Source: Methylophaga sp. OBS4
Lineage (GTDB): Bacteria > Pseudomonadota > Gammaproteobacteria > Nitrosococcales > Methylophagaceae
Length of the DNA stretch: 64,000 bases
NCBI RefSeq assembly: GCF_026319305.1
Contig: NZ_JAPDMV010000002.1
Location: forward strand, 1 to 64,000
Direction: 5' to 3'
Shown: positions 9,700 to 20,516 of the stretch, in pieces
How positions within the stretch are numbered: position 1 is the stretch's first letter
Layout: each line of letters begins with the position of its first letter
Translations under genes and position numbers: made by a program
The notes under the pieces: model-generated
Databases searched by the model: none
The model's input: only the letters and a program-made list of their open reading frames with translations
Told to the model about the DNA's origin: nothing

Positions 9700-9864
9700 A
9701 GGAGCCTGTCGGATTTAAGTGTTCGTAGCGAGGGAAAGTCCGGTTTGAGGCAGTTTTTGTGCGCTTACGAGGCGAATAGCCGTTCTCTTTAACGAGAAAG
9801 CGCGCAAAAAATGACCAAATCCGGCTTTTCCGCAGTAGAATCATCTTAAGTCCGACCGGCTCCT
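9700..9864. repeat. Palindromic repeat element, copy 1 (165 bp)
   Basis: The ends are inverted repeats: aggagcctgtcggatttaag on the left, and on the right cttaagtccgaccggctcct, which matches the complement of the left end at 18 of 20 positions. The interior is also imperfectly self-complementary (for example a Gly/Ala-free AT-rich arm around 9735-9765 against 9800-9830), so the whole element can fold into one long hairpin around a ttctc/gagaa centre near 9785-9800. It encodes no protein. A related copy lies at 37442-37671. It sits between the ilvE stop and the yebC promoter region and looks like a non-autonomous MITE-type element. Confidence 0.8.
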
Positions 9865-9868
9865 ATGA

Positions 9869-10786
9869 CTAGCCGATCAGTGTATTCCAGTTCTGATACA
9901 CCTCACTGCGACCCAGAACCTGATCGAAATACATGGATTGCAATTGTTCGGTGATGGACCCCCGGCTGCCTCGGCCGATAGCACGGTTATCCAGTTCACG
10001 GATCGGCGTGACCTCAGCTGCGGTACCGGTAAAGAAAGCTTCATCGGCAATGTATACCTCGTCGCGGGTAATACGTTTTTCCACCACTTTCAGACCAATA
10101 TCTCTGGCCAGCGTCATCACCGTATCACGGGTAATGCCTTCCAGCGCTGATGTCAGTTCCGGTGTATACAACACACCATCACGCACCATAAAGAAGTTTT
10201 CACCACTGCCTTCACAGACAAAACCCTGGGCATCCAGCAGTAACGCTTCGTCGTAGCCACAACTGACCGCTTCCTGCAAAGCCATCATTGAATTCATGTA
10301 GTTGCCGTTGGCCTTGGCTTTACACATGGTGATATTGACATGATGACGGGTAAAAGATGAGGTTTTGATGCGGATACCTTTGGTCATGTTTTCTTCGCCG
10401 AGGTAGGCTCCCCAGCTCCAGGCCGCCACCATTACATGGGTGTTCAGGTTATCAGCACGAATACCCATGCCTTCGGAACCATAAAAACACATGGGTCTGA
10501 TATAGGCCGATTCCAGCTTGTTCTCACGCACCACAGTTCTTTGCGCTTCGTTCAGGGTGTCTTTGTCAAACGGCATGGGCATGCCCAGGATCTTGGCACT
10601 GCGGAACAAACGGTCAGTATGTTCCTGCAAACGGAAGATCGCGGTACCGTTATCCGTGTTGTAGGCGCGCACACCTTCGAACACCCCCATACCGTAATGA
10701 AGCGTGTGCGTTAAAACGTGAACCTTCGCTTCACGCCACGGCACCAATTCACCATCCAGCCAGATAACGCCGTCACGATCTGCCAT
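9869..10786 (-). CDS. ilvE: Branched-chain amino acid aminotransferase IlvE
   Basis: Fold-type IV PLP transaminase interconverting branched-chain amino acids and 2-oxoacids. From the ATG at 10786 the protein is 305 residues and starts MADRDGVIWLDGELVPW, as usual for the family; ATG 10801 or TTG 10816 would add 5 or 10 residues. The PLP-binding lysine lies in KAKANGNYMNSMMALQEA, with the phosphate-binding FTGTAAEVTPI segment near the C-terminus. ilvD is encoded separately at 29.9-31.8 kb. Confidence 0.95.
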   Translation of the reverse strand: MADRDGVIWLDGELVPWREAKVHVLTHTLHYGMGVFEGVRAYNTDNGTAIFRLQEHTDRLFRSAKILGMPMPFDKDTLNEAQRTVVRENKLESAYIRPMCFYGSEGMGIRADNLNTHVMVAAWSWGAYLGEENMTKGIRIKTSSFTRHHVNITMCKAKANGNYMNSMMALQEAVSCGYDEALLLDAQGFVCEGSGENFFMVRDGVLYTPELTSALEGITRDTVMTLARDIGLKVVEKRITRDEVYIADEAFFTGTAAEVTPIRELDNRAIGRGSRGSITEQLQSMYFDQVLGRSEVYQNWNTLIG

Positions 10787-10840
10787 TGTTGCTGCTACCA
10801 TATGCTTAAATTCCAAGTCTGTCTGTTAATCTGATCTGGT

Positions 10841-13654
10841 TCAGGATTCGCCCAACCAGCGCTGCCAAATTCGTTCTACCTGCGGTGGATAATCTGCCAC
10901 TTGCGATACGGGGATAAGGGCCGGCCGCTCCTGCAGAACACAATGATTGGCTTCGCTACGATAGTAACGATAAGCCTCTGCCAGCATTTCGCCCTCGGTT
11001 TGATCAAGCTTGCCGGCGGCGACCAACGCATCCAAAATCTTGATATTATCGGTGTAAACCAGTAGTTCAGGCAAGTTTGCTGACCAGGCCAGCACCGCAT
11101 ATTGCACCATAAATTCAATATCAGTGATACCACCTTTACCCTGTTTCAGATCAAATAGTTGGCTGTCGCTCTTATCCAATTGCTCACGCATCCTGGCACG
11201 CATGTCGCTGACCTTAGCTGCCAGTGCTTTCTCATCACGCGAAACAGCCAGAACCTGTTTACGAATCTGACTCACTTTTTGCGCCAGATGGCTATCGCCG
11301 ACCACACTGCGCGCACGCACCAAAGCCTGATGTTCCCAAGTCCAGGCTTCATGTCGCTGATATTCGGCGAAACCGGATAAGGGACTGACCAACAGACCGG
11401 AAGCACCGCTGGGCCGCAAGCGCATATCAACTTCATACAAAAGGCCGCCCGGGGTAACCGTGGTCAACAGATGAATCATGCGCTGGGCCAGCCGGGTGTA
11501 AAACACCATCAGTTCTACCGGCCGGTCACCGTTGGTCATCCCCTGCTGCGTATCATCAAAGATAAAGACCAGATCCAGATCAGAACCATAGCCCAGTTCC
11601 AGTCCGCCCAATTTGCCATACGCCAGAATCGTAAAACCGCATTGTTGCGGATCATCATTATCGGTAATCGGCGGGTATCCATGACGCGCCACCAAATGCG
11701 CCCAAGCCAGTTTCCAGACACGTTCCAGCAGGATTTCCGCCAGTTCGCTGAGCTGATCGCCTACCCGCATCAACGGCAATACGCCGGCGACATCGGCTGC
11801 TGCAACATGCAACGTGGCAATCTGCCTGAACTCACGCAGACGGTTCATCTGCTGTTCCAGATCATCTTCATCCACTGACGACAGAAACTGATTCAGCAAA
11901 GCCTGCTGCTGCTGTTTTTCCGGCACTTCATAAAGCGAACGCGGATCCAGCAGCTCATCCAGCAGCACCGGGAAACGAGCCAGTTGGTGACTGATCAGCG
12001 GACTGGCAGCGCCCAATTTGATCAACTGTGACAACGCCAGCGGATTTTCCACCAGCAACGACATATACGCGCTGCGGCGCATAATAGCCTCGACCAAAGG
12101 CATCAGCCGTGACAGACATTCATCGGCATTTTCAACGCCCGCCGCCGCCTGAACCAGTAACGGCAACAAACGTTCCAGCCGACTACGGCCGGTCTGACTG
12201 AGATTCCGGCACACATGCAGGTTCATCAGCCTGTCCAGTACTTCCAGACAAACTTGCGGCTCCTGATAACCACAGTGCTGCAAATAACTCAGTTTTTCTT
12301 CTTCACTGGCATTCAATAGGGAAATGTTATCGGTAGCAGCCTCATCTTCTGCCTGCGGCGCAGCCAGCAATTGCACAAAATGATCATGTACCTGCTGACG
12401 GTGTTGCGACAAAACTTCAGTAAACGCATCCCAGCTGGCAAAGCCCATACTGCCGGCAAGGCGCTCGCGTGCCGACTCAGTTTTAGGTAATACATGGGTT
12501 TGTTGATCGGCCCAGGCTTGTAATCGATGCTCAGTCCGGCGCAGAAAATCATAAGCTTGCTTGAGCTCAGTCACGGCATAGTCAGAAAGCAGGTTTCGTT
12601 CTGCCAGTAAATCGAGAATGGTCAGAATCGGCCGTTGCTGCAACGGTTTATCCCGCCCCCCGTAGATCAACTGAAACACTTGGCCGACAAATTCAATTTC
12701 CCGAATACCGCCGGCGCCCAGCTTGATATTGTCTTCCATGCCCTTGCGATGGAGCTGGCCGGCAATCATCGACTTCATCTCCCGCAGGGAATCAAACATG
12801 CCGTAATCATGATAACGTCGGTAAACAAAAGGCCGCAGCATATTGGTAAGCTGTGTCTTAGCCTCATCGGTGCCGGTAACTGGCCGCGCTTTAATCATGG
12901 CGTAGCGTTCCCACTCCCGGCCCTGGGTCTGGTAATACTCTTCCATCGCATCAAAACTGGTCACCAGGGCCCCGCTGTCGCCAAATGGCCGCAGCCGCAT
13001 ATCAACCCGGAACACAAAACCATCCACCGTCTTATTATCCAGAGCCTGAATCAGCTTTCTACCCAGACGGGTGAAAAATTCTGCATTGGTCAGGTTTCGG
13101 CCTCCTCCTTGCGTTTCGCCTTCTTCCGGATAGGCAAAAATCAGGTCGATATCGGAGGAAAGGTTGAGTTCGCCGGCACCGAGCTTACCCATAGCAAGCA
13201 CCACCAGATATTGCTCGTTTCCATCATCGTCATACGGCGTACCATTAACAGCCGTCTGCCAGGGGTACAACAAGGCCAGAGTTTGCTGAATACAAACATC
13301 AGCCAACGCAGACAAGTCACACATCGTCTCGGCTAGATCAGCCCAACCAGCCAGATCGCGCCAGATAATACGCACCATTTGTTGCTGGCGAAAACGCCGT
13401 AACTGGCGGTGCAATGCCTCTTCATCGTTAACCCCGCTCAGCATAGCCGTGAGTAGCTGCTGATAATCGTTGAATTCAAATGCCTTTTCAATCAGGCCTG
13501 ATGCCAGTAATTGTTCGGCTTGGCCGGCTTGCCGCTCACCCCACTGTTTAACAAAATCACTCGCCGTCAACACCGAAACGGCAGAATCATGCAACGTCGG
13601 GTTTTGTAACAATACTGTTTGCCAGGACTCCGGCATGGTGAATGTTGATGTCAT
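10841..13654 (-). CDS. glnE: Bifunctional glutamine synthetase adenylyltransferase/adenylyl-removing enzyme
   Basis: Regulates glutamine synthetase by adding and removing AMP under the control of PII. The 937-residue protein has two nucleotidyltransferase modules: the N-terminal one with GKLGAGELNLSSDIDLIFAY (about residues 155-175) and the C-terminal one with YGKLGGLELGYGSDLDLVF (about 670-690), each followed by a helical domain. Length is normal. It is followed by ilvE after 54 nt. Start at 13654 (MTSTFTMPESW); a second ATG six codons later is possible. Confidence 0.97.
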   Translation of the reverse strand: MTSTFTMPESWQTVLLQNPTLHDSAVSVLTASDFVKQWGERQAGQAEQLLASGLIEKAFEFNDYQQLLTAMLSGVNDEEALHRQLRRFRQQQMVRIIWRDLAGWADLAETMCDLSALADVCIQQTLALLYPWQTAVNGTPYDDDGNEQYLVVLAMGKLGAGELNLSSDIDLIFAYPEEGETQGGGRNLTNAEFFTRLGRKLIQALDNKTVDGFVFRVDMRLRPFGDSGALVTSFDAMEEYYQTQGREWERYAMIKARPVTGTDEAKTQLTNMLRPFVYRRYHDYGMFDSLREMKSMIAGQLHRKGMEDNIKLGAGGIREIEFVGQVFQLIYGGRDKPLQQRPILTILDLLAERNLLSDYAVTELKQAYDFLRRTEHRLQAWADQQTHVLPKTESARERLAGSMGFASWDAFTEVLSQHRQQVHDHFVQLLAAPQAEDEAATDNISLLNASEEEKLSYLQHCGYQEPQVCLEVLDRLMNLHVCRNLSQTGRSRLERLLPLLVQAAAGVENADECLSRLMPLVEAIMRRSAYMSLLVENPLALSQLIKLGAASPLISHQLARFPVLLDELLDPRSLYEVPEKQQQQALLNQFLSSVDEDDLEQQMNRLREFRQIATLHVAAADVAGVLPLMRVGDQLSELAEILLERVWKLAWAHLVARHGYPPITDNDDPQQCGFTILAYGKLGGLELGYGSDLDLVFIFDDTQQGMTNGDRPVELMVFYTRLAQRMIHLLTTVTPGGLLYEVDMRLRPSGASGLLVSPLSGFAEYQRHEAWTWEHQALVRARSVVGDSHLAQKVSQIRKQVLAVSRDEKALAAKVSDMRARMREQLDKSDSQLFDLKQGKGGITDIEFMVQYAVLAWSANLPELLVYTDNIKILDALVAAGKLDQTEGEMLAEAYRYYRSEANHCVLQERPALIPVSQVADYPPQVERIWQRWLGES

Positions 13655-13888
13655 GGGTTCTCCATCAGGACCTGTTTATCCAAAAACAGCTACTTTAACC
13701 GTAACTGTTTGCTTCACCAAACATGAAACACTTCACACCGTTCAAACCTTATCGGATTCATTTTGCAGAACCGGTCACAATAGCAGGCAAAATCAATAGT
13801 CGAACATATAGATATTTGTTATTGTCCAATTAGTTGCGAAGACACTGCCGTGTCTAGCAAATTACTCAACTTCGATTAAGGAGCAATT

Positions 13889-14296
13889 ATGAATTTCTTC
13901 AGGCGCCTCGGAAAAGTCGTACCTATACTGTCGATTCTGGCTTTGTTGAGTATTCACATGGCCCCGTTGCAGGCAGCTATGGTTGACAATGAAACCTTGC
14001 TGGCACAGTCCCAACATGAACTAACTGTACAGCAAGTCCTTAATACCCTCGATCGTCAAGACATACAAGATCGACTAGTTGCAATGGGCGTAGATCCTGC
14101 TGATGCTAAATCACGTATCAGTCAGATGAACAATGCCGAACTGGCCCAAATCGCAGAAAACTTTGAACAAATGCCCGCGGGCAGCGGTGCTGGCAGTATT
14201 CTAGGGGTATTGCTCGTTATCTTTATAGTTCTGGTGGTTACCGATATGTTGGGTGCGACAGATGTATTCGCATTTGTTCACAACATCAATCGCTAA
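13889..14296 (+). CDS. PA2779-like small membrane protein
   Basis: Protein of 135 residues. It has an N-terminal hydrophobic signal segment (about 10-30, ending LQAA), a polar Gln/Asp-rich middle with VLNTLDRQDIQDRLVAMGVDP, and a C-terminal transmembrane helix (about 105-125: GVLLVIFIVLVVTDMLG). It resembles the PA2779 family, which is regularly found beside PA2778-type cysteine peptidases. A clear Shine-Dalgarno sequence (aaggag) precedes the ATG. Function is unknown. An intrinsic-terminator hairpin starts 22 nt after its stop. Confidence 0.8.
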   Translation: MNFFRRLGKVVPILSILALLSIHMAPLQAAMVDNETLLAQSQHELTVQQVLNTLDRQDIQDRLVAMGVDPADAKSRISQMNNAELAQIAENFEQMPAGSGAGSILGVLLVIFIVLVVTDMLGATDVFAFVHNINR

Positions 14297-14309
14297 AACC
14301 ACCCCGCTG

Positions 14310-15302
14310 ATGTTAATAAAAAGCGCCAGATTTCTGTCTGGCGCTTTTTTTGTGATGCTGCTGAGTGCCTGTGCCAGCACGCCACAGACCACCAAGCTGA
14401 TAAATGAGCAACCCGCTGACATCCCTGCCCAGGTCGAACTGAGTGAGGTGGCTTTTTTCCCTCAGAAAAAATATCAGTGCGGGCCAGCGGCACTGGCCAC
14501 CATACTGGATCATCAGAAAATTAAGGCTCAGCCTGAGGATCTGGTGAACCGGGTGTATATTCCCGAGCGCAAAGGCAGTCTGCAGATAGAGATGATTGCC
14601 ACCGCCCGCAGTTATGGTCTGATGACGTACAAACTTGCCCCCGAACTCAAAGAGTTGCTGACAGAACTGGCCAACGGTCACCCCGTGCTGGTATTTCAGA
14701 ACCTGTCACTGCCATGGATTCCACGCTGGCACTATGCGGTTGCCGTCGGTTACGATTTGAATCAGCAACAACTCATTTTGCGCTCTGGTGTTGAGGAGCG
14801 TCATATCGTCAGCTTTGCCACCTTTGAGCAAACCTGGCAGCGCGCTGAATACTGGGCTTATGTAGTCATTAAACCCGGGCAGATCCCGGTCACAGCGAAT
14901 GCACTTTCCTACACCCAGGCTGCCAATGCGCTGATGAAAACAGGATTTAAGCAGGAAGCGCTGACAGCCTACAGACAAGCCGCGCAGCACTGGCCTCAGC
15001 AGGTCTTGCCGCAGATGGCACTGGGCAATGCTGAATATGCCGTCGAAGACTATCCGGCTGCGGAAAAAGCTTTCAGTCGGGCCATTGCCGTTGAGCCTGA
15101 TAATGCCCAGGCCTGGAATAATCTGGCCTACACATTAAGCGCCAGGCAATGCCGCGTAGCGGCCATCAAAGCCATAGGCTGTGCGGTCAGACTGGCGCCG
15201 GATGATGACAATATTGCAGCCAGCCTGAAAGAAATCGTCGGCCAACGTGAAATCCCCCCCGGTCAGTGCGACGTACCTCAGTGTCCGCTTTATTATCAGT
15301 AG
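14310..15302 (+). CDS. PA2778-like lipoprotein: C39-type cysteine peptidase with TPR
   Basis: From ATG 14310 the protein has 330 residues. The start MLIKSARFLSGAFFVMLL leads to the lipobox LSAC, so it is a predicted lipoprotein. A papain-like C39-type domain follows, with the nucleophile in YQCGPAALATIL and the histidine in PRWHYAVAVGYD; TPR repeats cover about 200-310. Proteins of this family occur next to PA2779-like proteins, as here. An in-frame codon at 14253 lies inside the upstream gene and gives a poor N-terminus. The Shine-Dalgarno match before 14310 is weak, and the terminator-like hairpin at 14318-14351 lies within the signal-peptide codons. Confidence 0.82.
   Translation: MLIKSARFLSGAFFVMLLSACASTPQTTKLINEQPADIPAQVELSEVAFFPQKKYQCGPAALATILDHQKIKAQPEDLVNRVYIPERKGSLQIEMIATARSYGLMTYKLAPELKELLTELANGHPVLVFQNLSLPWIPRWHYAVAVGYDLNQQQLILRSGVEERHIVSFATFEQTWQRAEYWAYVVIKPGQIPVTANALSYTQAANALMKTGFKQEALTAYRQAAQHWPQQVLPQMALGNAEYAVEDYPAAEKAFSRAIAVEPDNAQAWNNLAYTLSARQCRVAAIKAIGCAVRLAPDDDNIAASLKEIVGQREIPPGQCDVPQCPLYYQ
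14318..14351 (+). terminator. Intrinsic-terminator-like hairpin inside a coding region
   Basis: A perfect 13-bp stem (aaaaagcgccaga, 14318-14330, with tctggcgcttttt, 14337-14349), a 6-nt loop and a run of seven T ending at 14351. By position it would terminate the PA2779-like transcript, but it overlaps codons 3-14 of the downstream lipoprotein gene. Confidence 0.85.
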
Positions 15303-15684
15303 ACGTTGCAGGCTTGTGCCTTGTCCTGACTTTTACATGGGCTCTGATACACGCATTTCCAGGTTGTTTTGGTATAAACTCAAGTCGATTTCGGTGCTGA
15401 AATCAGTATCAAAAATCCAGTACCCAGATTACCGGCTTGTATGCCGATATGTCCGAATGTCTGATTACCGGCTTTCATCGTGATGATAACAGTGTGGTTC
15501 TCTGGCCGTGCCCGATAACCAGGTTCCCAGCGGGTCCAGGCTTGCGTGAAAATAATAAAAACTTCTTGTCCGGACAGTTATTTGGGTCTAACCTAATTTT
15601 CAGGTAAGGAAAAACTCAATCTGGACATGATTTAGTCCGGACTTGAATAGACAGCTGCCAACATTTTTTATCCGAGGATCAAAA
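15303..15684 (+). other. Intergenic region with two 10-bp palindromes
   Basis: No convincing gene was found in these 380 bases. Two perfect 10-bp palindromes sharing the core GTCCGGAC lie 57 bp apart: tgtccggaca (15567-15576) and agtccggact (15634-15643), upstream of the metallo-beta-lactamase-fold gene. They could be a paired operator, but no regulator is known to me for this site. Confidence 0.4.
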
Positions 15685-16710
15685 ATGTGCAAGAAATTTT
15701 TCATTCTGCTCACAGTCCTGCTTCACCTCTCCGCCAGCAATGTGCTCTGGGCACAAACAGACGCCCAAATAACGGTTCTCTACGATGCCTTCGGCAAGAC
15801 TTCTTCATTGAAAAAAGACTGGGGCTTTGCGGCGCTGATCGAATATGACGGCAAGCACATCCTGTTTGATACCGGCAATAATGCCGAGGTTTTTGCCCAC
15901 AATATAGCCGCGGCAGGGATTGATCTGAGCAGCCTGGATTTTGCGGTGATTTCGCACCGGCATGGCGATCATATGGGCGGCCTGACCCATCTGTTAAAAG
16001 TGAACCCGGGACTGAACATTTATGCGCCGCAAGAAGGTTTCGGTGTCTTCGGCGCCACGCTGCCCGGCGACTTTTATCCCGGTAACGAGGCTTTGCCTCC
16101 GGAAAAGCGTTATTTTGACGGCAAACCACCTGAGACTCTGACCTTTGGCAGTGCCTGGCCCACAGCCAAATTCAGCTGGATTGGCGAAACCGGCGAAATC
16201 AGCCCCGGCATTCACCTGATTGCGCTGGTCGGCAACTGGGGCACCGATCTGGCGGTACGTGAACTGTCATTAGCCATCGACACCCCGAAAGGCATCGTCC
16301 TGGTCGTAGGATGCAGCCACCCGACCATAGAAAAGATTGTCGAAACAGCCATAGCCACACTTCATAAACCGGTACATCTGGTTCTTGGCGGCACACATTT
16401 ATTGCCGGCTTCGGCCAGCGAGATCCACCGGATTGCCACGGTTCTGCATGACAAACTTGATGTGCACTGGATCGCTCCAGCCCACTGTACCGGTGAACCT
16501 GCTTTTGAGATCTTGCAACAAACATTTGCGGATCATTATCTGTATGCCGGTCTGGGCAGCACGATAGGCTTCGACCCGGACTTGGATATGCCTCAAGGCC
16601 AAACCGCTTCCTCTGCAACACCCGATAAAAATGATGCGCTGATCTACCGTTTACTTAGTGCGGCGGAAGCTTTCCACTCAGATCGGCAGCAGCTCGCAAC
16701 TCAGCAATAA
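15685..16710 (+). CDS. Exported metallo-beta-lactamase-fold hydrolase (COG1237 type)
   Basis: From ATG 15685 (Shine-Dalgarno gagga at 15674-15678) the protein has 341 residues and a signal peptide ending near LWAQ (about residue 24). The zinc-binding motif is SHRHGDHMGGLTHL, with further ligands in GCSHPTIEKIV and APAHCTGEPAF. This pattern fits COG1237, the family that includes the archaeal enzyme joining pterin and ribofuranosyl-aminobenzene in methanopterin synthesis. The predicted export and the wide spread of the family argue against that role here. The substrate is unknown. Confidence 0.75.
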   Translation: MCKKFFILLTVLLHLSASNVLWAQTDAQITVLYDAFGKTSSLKKDWGFAALIEYDGKHILFDTGNNAEVFAHNIAAAGIDLSSLDFAVISHRHGDHMGGLTHLLKVNPGLNIYAPQEGFGVFGATLPGDFYPGNEALPPEKRYFDGKPPETLTFGSAWPTAKFSWIGETGEISPGIHLIALVGNWGTDLAVRELSLAIDTPKGIVLVVGCSHPTIEKIVETAIATLHKPVHLVLGGTHLLPASASEIHRIATVLHDKLDVHWIAPAHCTGEPAFEILQQTFADHYLYAGLGSTIGFDPDLDMPQGQTASSATPDKNDALIYRLLSAAEAFHSDRQQLATQQ

Positions 16711-16887
16711 CAAGGACAAACCGGTTTATGGAACGAACCCAATCTATAAGAACACAATATATCGCTCACCATATCGGGCTGATAATCGGTGAGAAATACT
16801 TGTAACTTTGAAGACAGTTAACACAATCAGCAGTTAAGCAGTTTTAAAAGCAGCAACACAGCATCTATATGCGAAGGAGTGCGCGTG

Positions 16888-18504
16888 ATGACGGAGCTAT
16901 TACATATTCTGCATCTGGAAGACGATGCTGATGATGCCTATCTTGTACAAATTGCCCTCGACTCAGGCGGCATTCCGTGTGAAATGCATGTAGCTGCCAG
17001 CCGTGAGCAATTTCTCGATACACTGCATAAGCGACCGCTTGATCTGATCTTGTCTGACAGTAGTATTCCCGGCTTTAGCGGGCTGTCGGCACTGAAAACC
17101 GCACGTAAAAGTCATCCGGATATCCCTTTTGTATTTGTCTCGGGCTATGTCGACCAACTGAACAGTACCGCTATGCAGGAAATAGGCGGGGCGGGTTATG
17201 TCCCCAAGACGGATCTGGGTCAACTGGTCCCAACCATAAAACAGATATTGAGCAATCCGCCACCTACAGCTCAAACCACGGTCAGCCCGACCGGCGACAA
17301 TCCTGTCGACCGACTTATCAATATCGTCCAGGCACTATCCATGGCCCGTAACCTTGATACGGTGATGAACATCGTGCGGCGCGCGGCCCGGGATCTGACA
17401 GGGGCCGATGGGGCCACATTTATCCTGCGGGAACGCGACCTCTGTTTCTACGCTGAAGAGGACGCCATCGCTCCGTTATGGAAAGGCAAGCGTTTTCCGA
17501 TGTCGGCCTGTATCAGTGGCTGGGTCATGATGAACAAACAGCCTGCAATAATCGAGGATATCTATACCGACGCGCGTATACCTGCCGATGCTTACCGCCC
17601 GACTTTTGTAAAAAGTCTGGCGGTTGTCCCCATACGTAGCGATGCGCCGATAGGCGCGATTGGCACCTACTGGGCTGTTCAGCATCACGCCAGCCCCCAG
17701 CAGGTGAAACTCTTGCAGTCCCTGGCTAACAGCACTGCCATCGCCATGGAAAACGTGCAACTCTATAACGAGTTGGAACAGCGCGTGGATGAACGTACAG
17801 CCCAGCTCCATGAACTGAACAGCGAACTTGAAGCTTTTTCCTACTCCATATCTCACGATCTGCGGGCGCACCTGAGACATATTGATGGCTTCAGCCAGTT
17901 ACTTCTGGCAGATTCGGGCAAAAATGAACTGAATGAAACCAGCAAAGCGCATATCGCTCGAATAAGTCATGCCGGTGCCCGTATGAATGACTTGATTGAT
18001 GATCTGCTCAAACTGTCTCAAATTACGCGCTCAGAGGTCAGCCGTTCCCCTGTTGATGTTTCACAAATGGCACATGACATTGTAGAAGGCCTGCAGGCCG
18101 CCATGCCTGAACGCCGGGTAACAGTAACAATAGCCCCTGGCATGAAAGCTGAGGCGGATAAAGGATTATTACGTGTGGTGCTGGAAAACCTGTTTGCCAA
18201 TGCCTGGAAATATACCGGCAATGTCGGCGATGCCCAGATCCGCTTCGGGATAAATAATAATAGTGAACAGCAGGCGGTATTCTTTGTACAAGACAACGGC
18301 GCCGGTTTTGATATGAGCTATGCCGACAAACTATTCGCTCCTTTTCAGCGTTTTCATGCTGAGAAAGAGTTTCCGGGCAATGGTATCGGCCTGGCCACAG
18401 TGCAACGAATTATCCGCAAACATAATGGTCGGATCTGGGCCGATGCAAGCCAAGGGAAAGGCGCTACCTTTTTCTTCACTCTTGGCCAGACAGCGTCCGG
18501 ATAA
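16888..18504 (+). CDS. Response regulator/GAF/histidine kinase hybrid
   Basis: Protein of 538 residues with no transmembrane segment. An N-terminal receiver domain (1-125) carries acidic residues EDD (11-13) and the phospho-acceptor D57 in DLILSDSSIPG. A GAF domain covers about 150-300, followed by a short coiled coil and a HisKA domain with the H-box SYSISHDLRAHLRHIDGF, and a HATPase domain with ENLFANAWKY, DNGAGFDM and GNGIGLATVQRI. It resembles phytochrome-type kinases without a photosensory module. The ATG at 16888 is preferred over GTG 16879 because aaggag is 8 nt upstream. No partner regulator is adjacent. Confidence 0.88.
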   Translation: MTELLHILHLEDDADDAYLVQIALDSGGIPCEMHVAASREQFLDTLHKRPLDLILSDSSIPGFSGLSALKTARKSHPDIPFVFVSGYVDQLNSTAMQEIGGAGYVPKTDLGQLVPTIKQILSNPPPTAQTTVSPTGDNPVDRLINIVQALSMARNLDTVMNIVRRAARDLTGADGATFILRERDLCFYAEEDAIAPLWKGKRFPMSACISGWVMMNKQPAIIEDIYTDARIPADAYRPTFVKSLAVVPIRSDAPIGAIGTYWAVQHHASPQQVKLLQSLANSTAIAMENVQLYNELEQRVDERTAQLHELNSELEAFSYSISHDLRAHLRHIDGFSQLLLADSGKNELNETSKAHIARISHAGARMNDLIDDLLKLSQITRSEVSRSPVDVSQMAHDIVEGLQAAMPERRVTVTIAPGMKAEADKGLLRVVLENLFANAWKYTGNVGDAQIRFGINNNSEQQAVFFVQDNGAGFDMSYADKLFAPFQRFHAEKEFPGNGIGLATVQRIIRKHNGRIWADASQGKGATFFFTLGQTASG

Positions 18505-18773
18505 ATCCAAAAAGCTTGAAGACGGTGACATCTTACCCGCCATAGCAGGCTTCTACCCCGCTTTGTTTATTCGCCAATCAAGACTCGCGGAATGGAAGTG
18601 GCTTTCAGCTTTTGCTGTTGTCAATAACTCCACGTCTACAACGGTGACGTCTTCGATTAAGAACTCCCTTTTAACTCTCATAGAGACGGCCGCCGCAAGG
18701 TTCGTGATTATACGGGTTGTGCTGCAACACAACCCACCCACACCCGTAATGACTGGCGAGGCAATAGCTTAAT
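18505..18773. other. Intergenic region without a recognised gene
   Basis: Between a histidine kinase and the groEL terminator. It contains a 13-nt direct repeat with one mismatch (acggtgacatctt at 18522-18534 and acggtgacgtctt at 18641-18653) and a perfect 8-bp hairpin gggttgtg/cacaaccc (18714-18721 and 18728-18735) without a T tail. Short open frames on both strands resemble nothing I recognise. It may be a decayed gene or a repeat remnant. Confidence 0.35.
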
Positions 18774-18812
18774 AAAAAAAAAAGCCCCAACCCGAAGGTT
18801 GAGGCCTTTTTA
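18774..18812 (-). terminator. groEL intrinsic terminator
   Basis: Read on the minus strand: stem gcctcaacc/ggttggggc (9 bp with one G-T pair) around a ttcg loop, followed by ten T. It lies 22 nt after the groEL stop. The plus strand also ends in five T, so it could act in both directions. Confidence 0.9.
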
Positions 18813-18833
18813 AAACAAAAGCTTGAACGACTG

Positions 18834-20489
<1,656 letters not shown>

Positions 20490-20516
20490 TTAAAAAATGC
20501 AAATGAATCCAGAAGA

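Noticed and set aside
9640-9700. LexA box for the ruv genes
   Set aside because: No CTGT-N8-ACAG match was found upstream of yebC or between the ruv genes.
15685-16710. Assignment of the metallo-beta-lactamase-fold gene as the methanopterin synthase of the H4MPT pathway
   Set aside because: The protein has a signal peptide and lies 35 kb from the C1 island; COG1237 is broad, so family membership does not support the pathway role.
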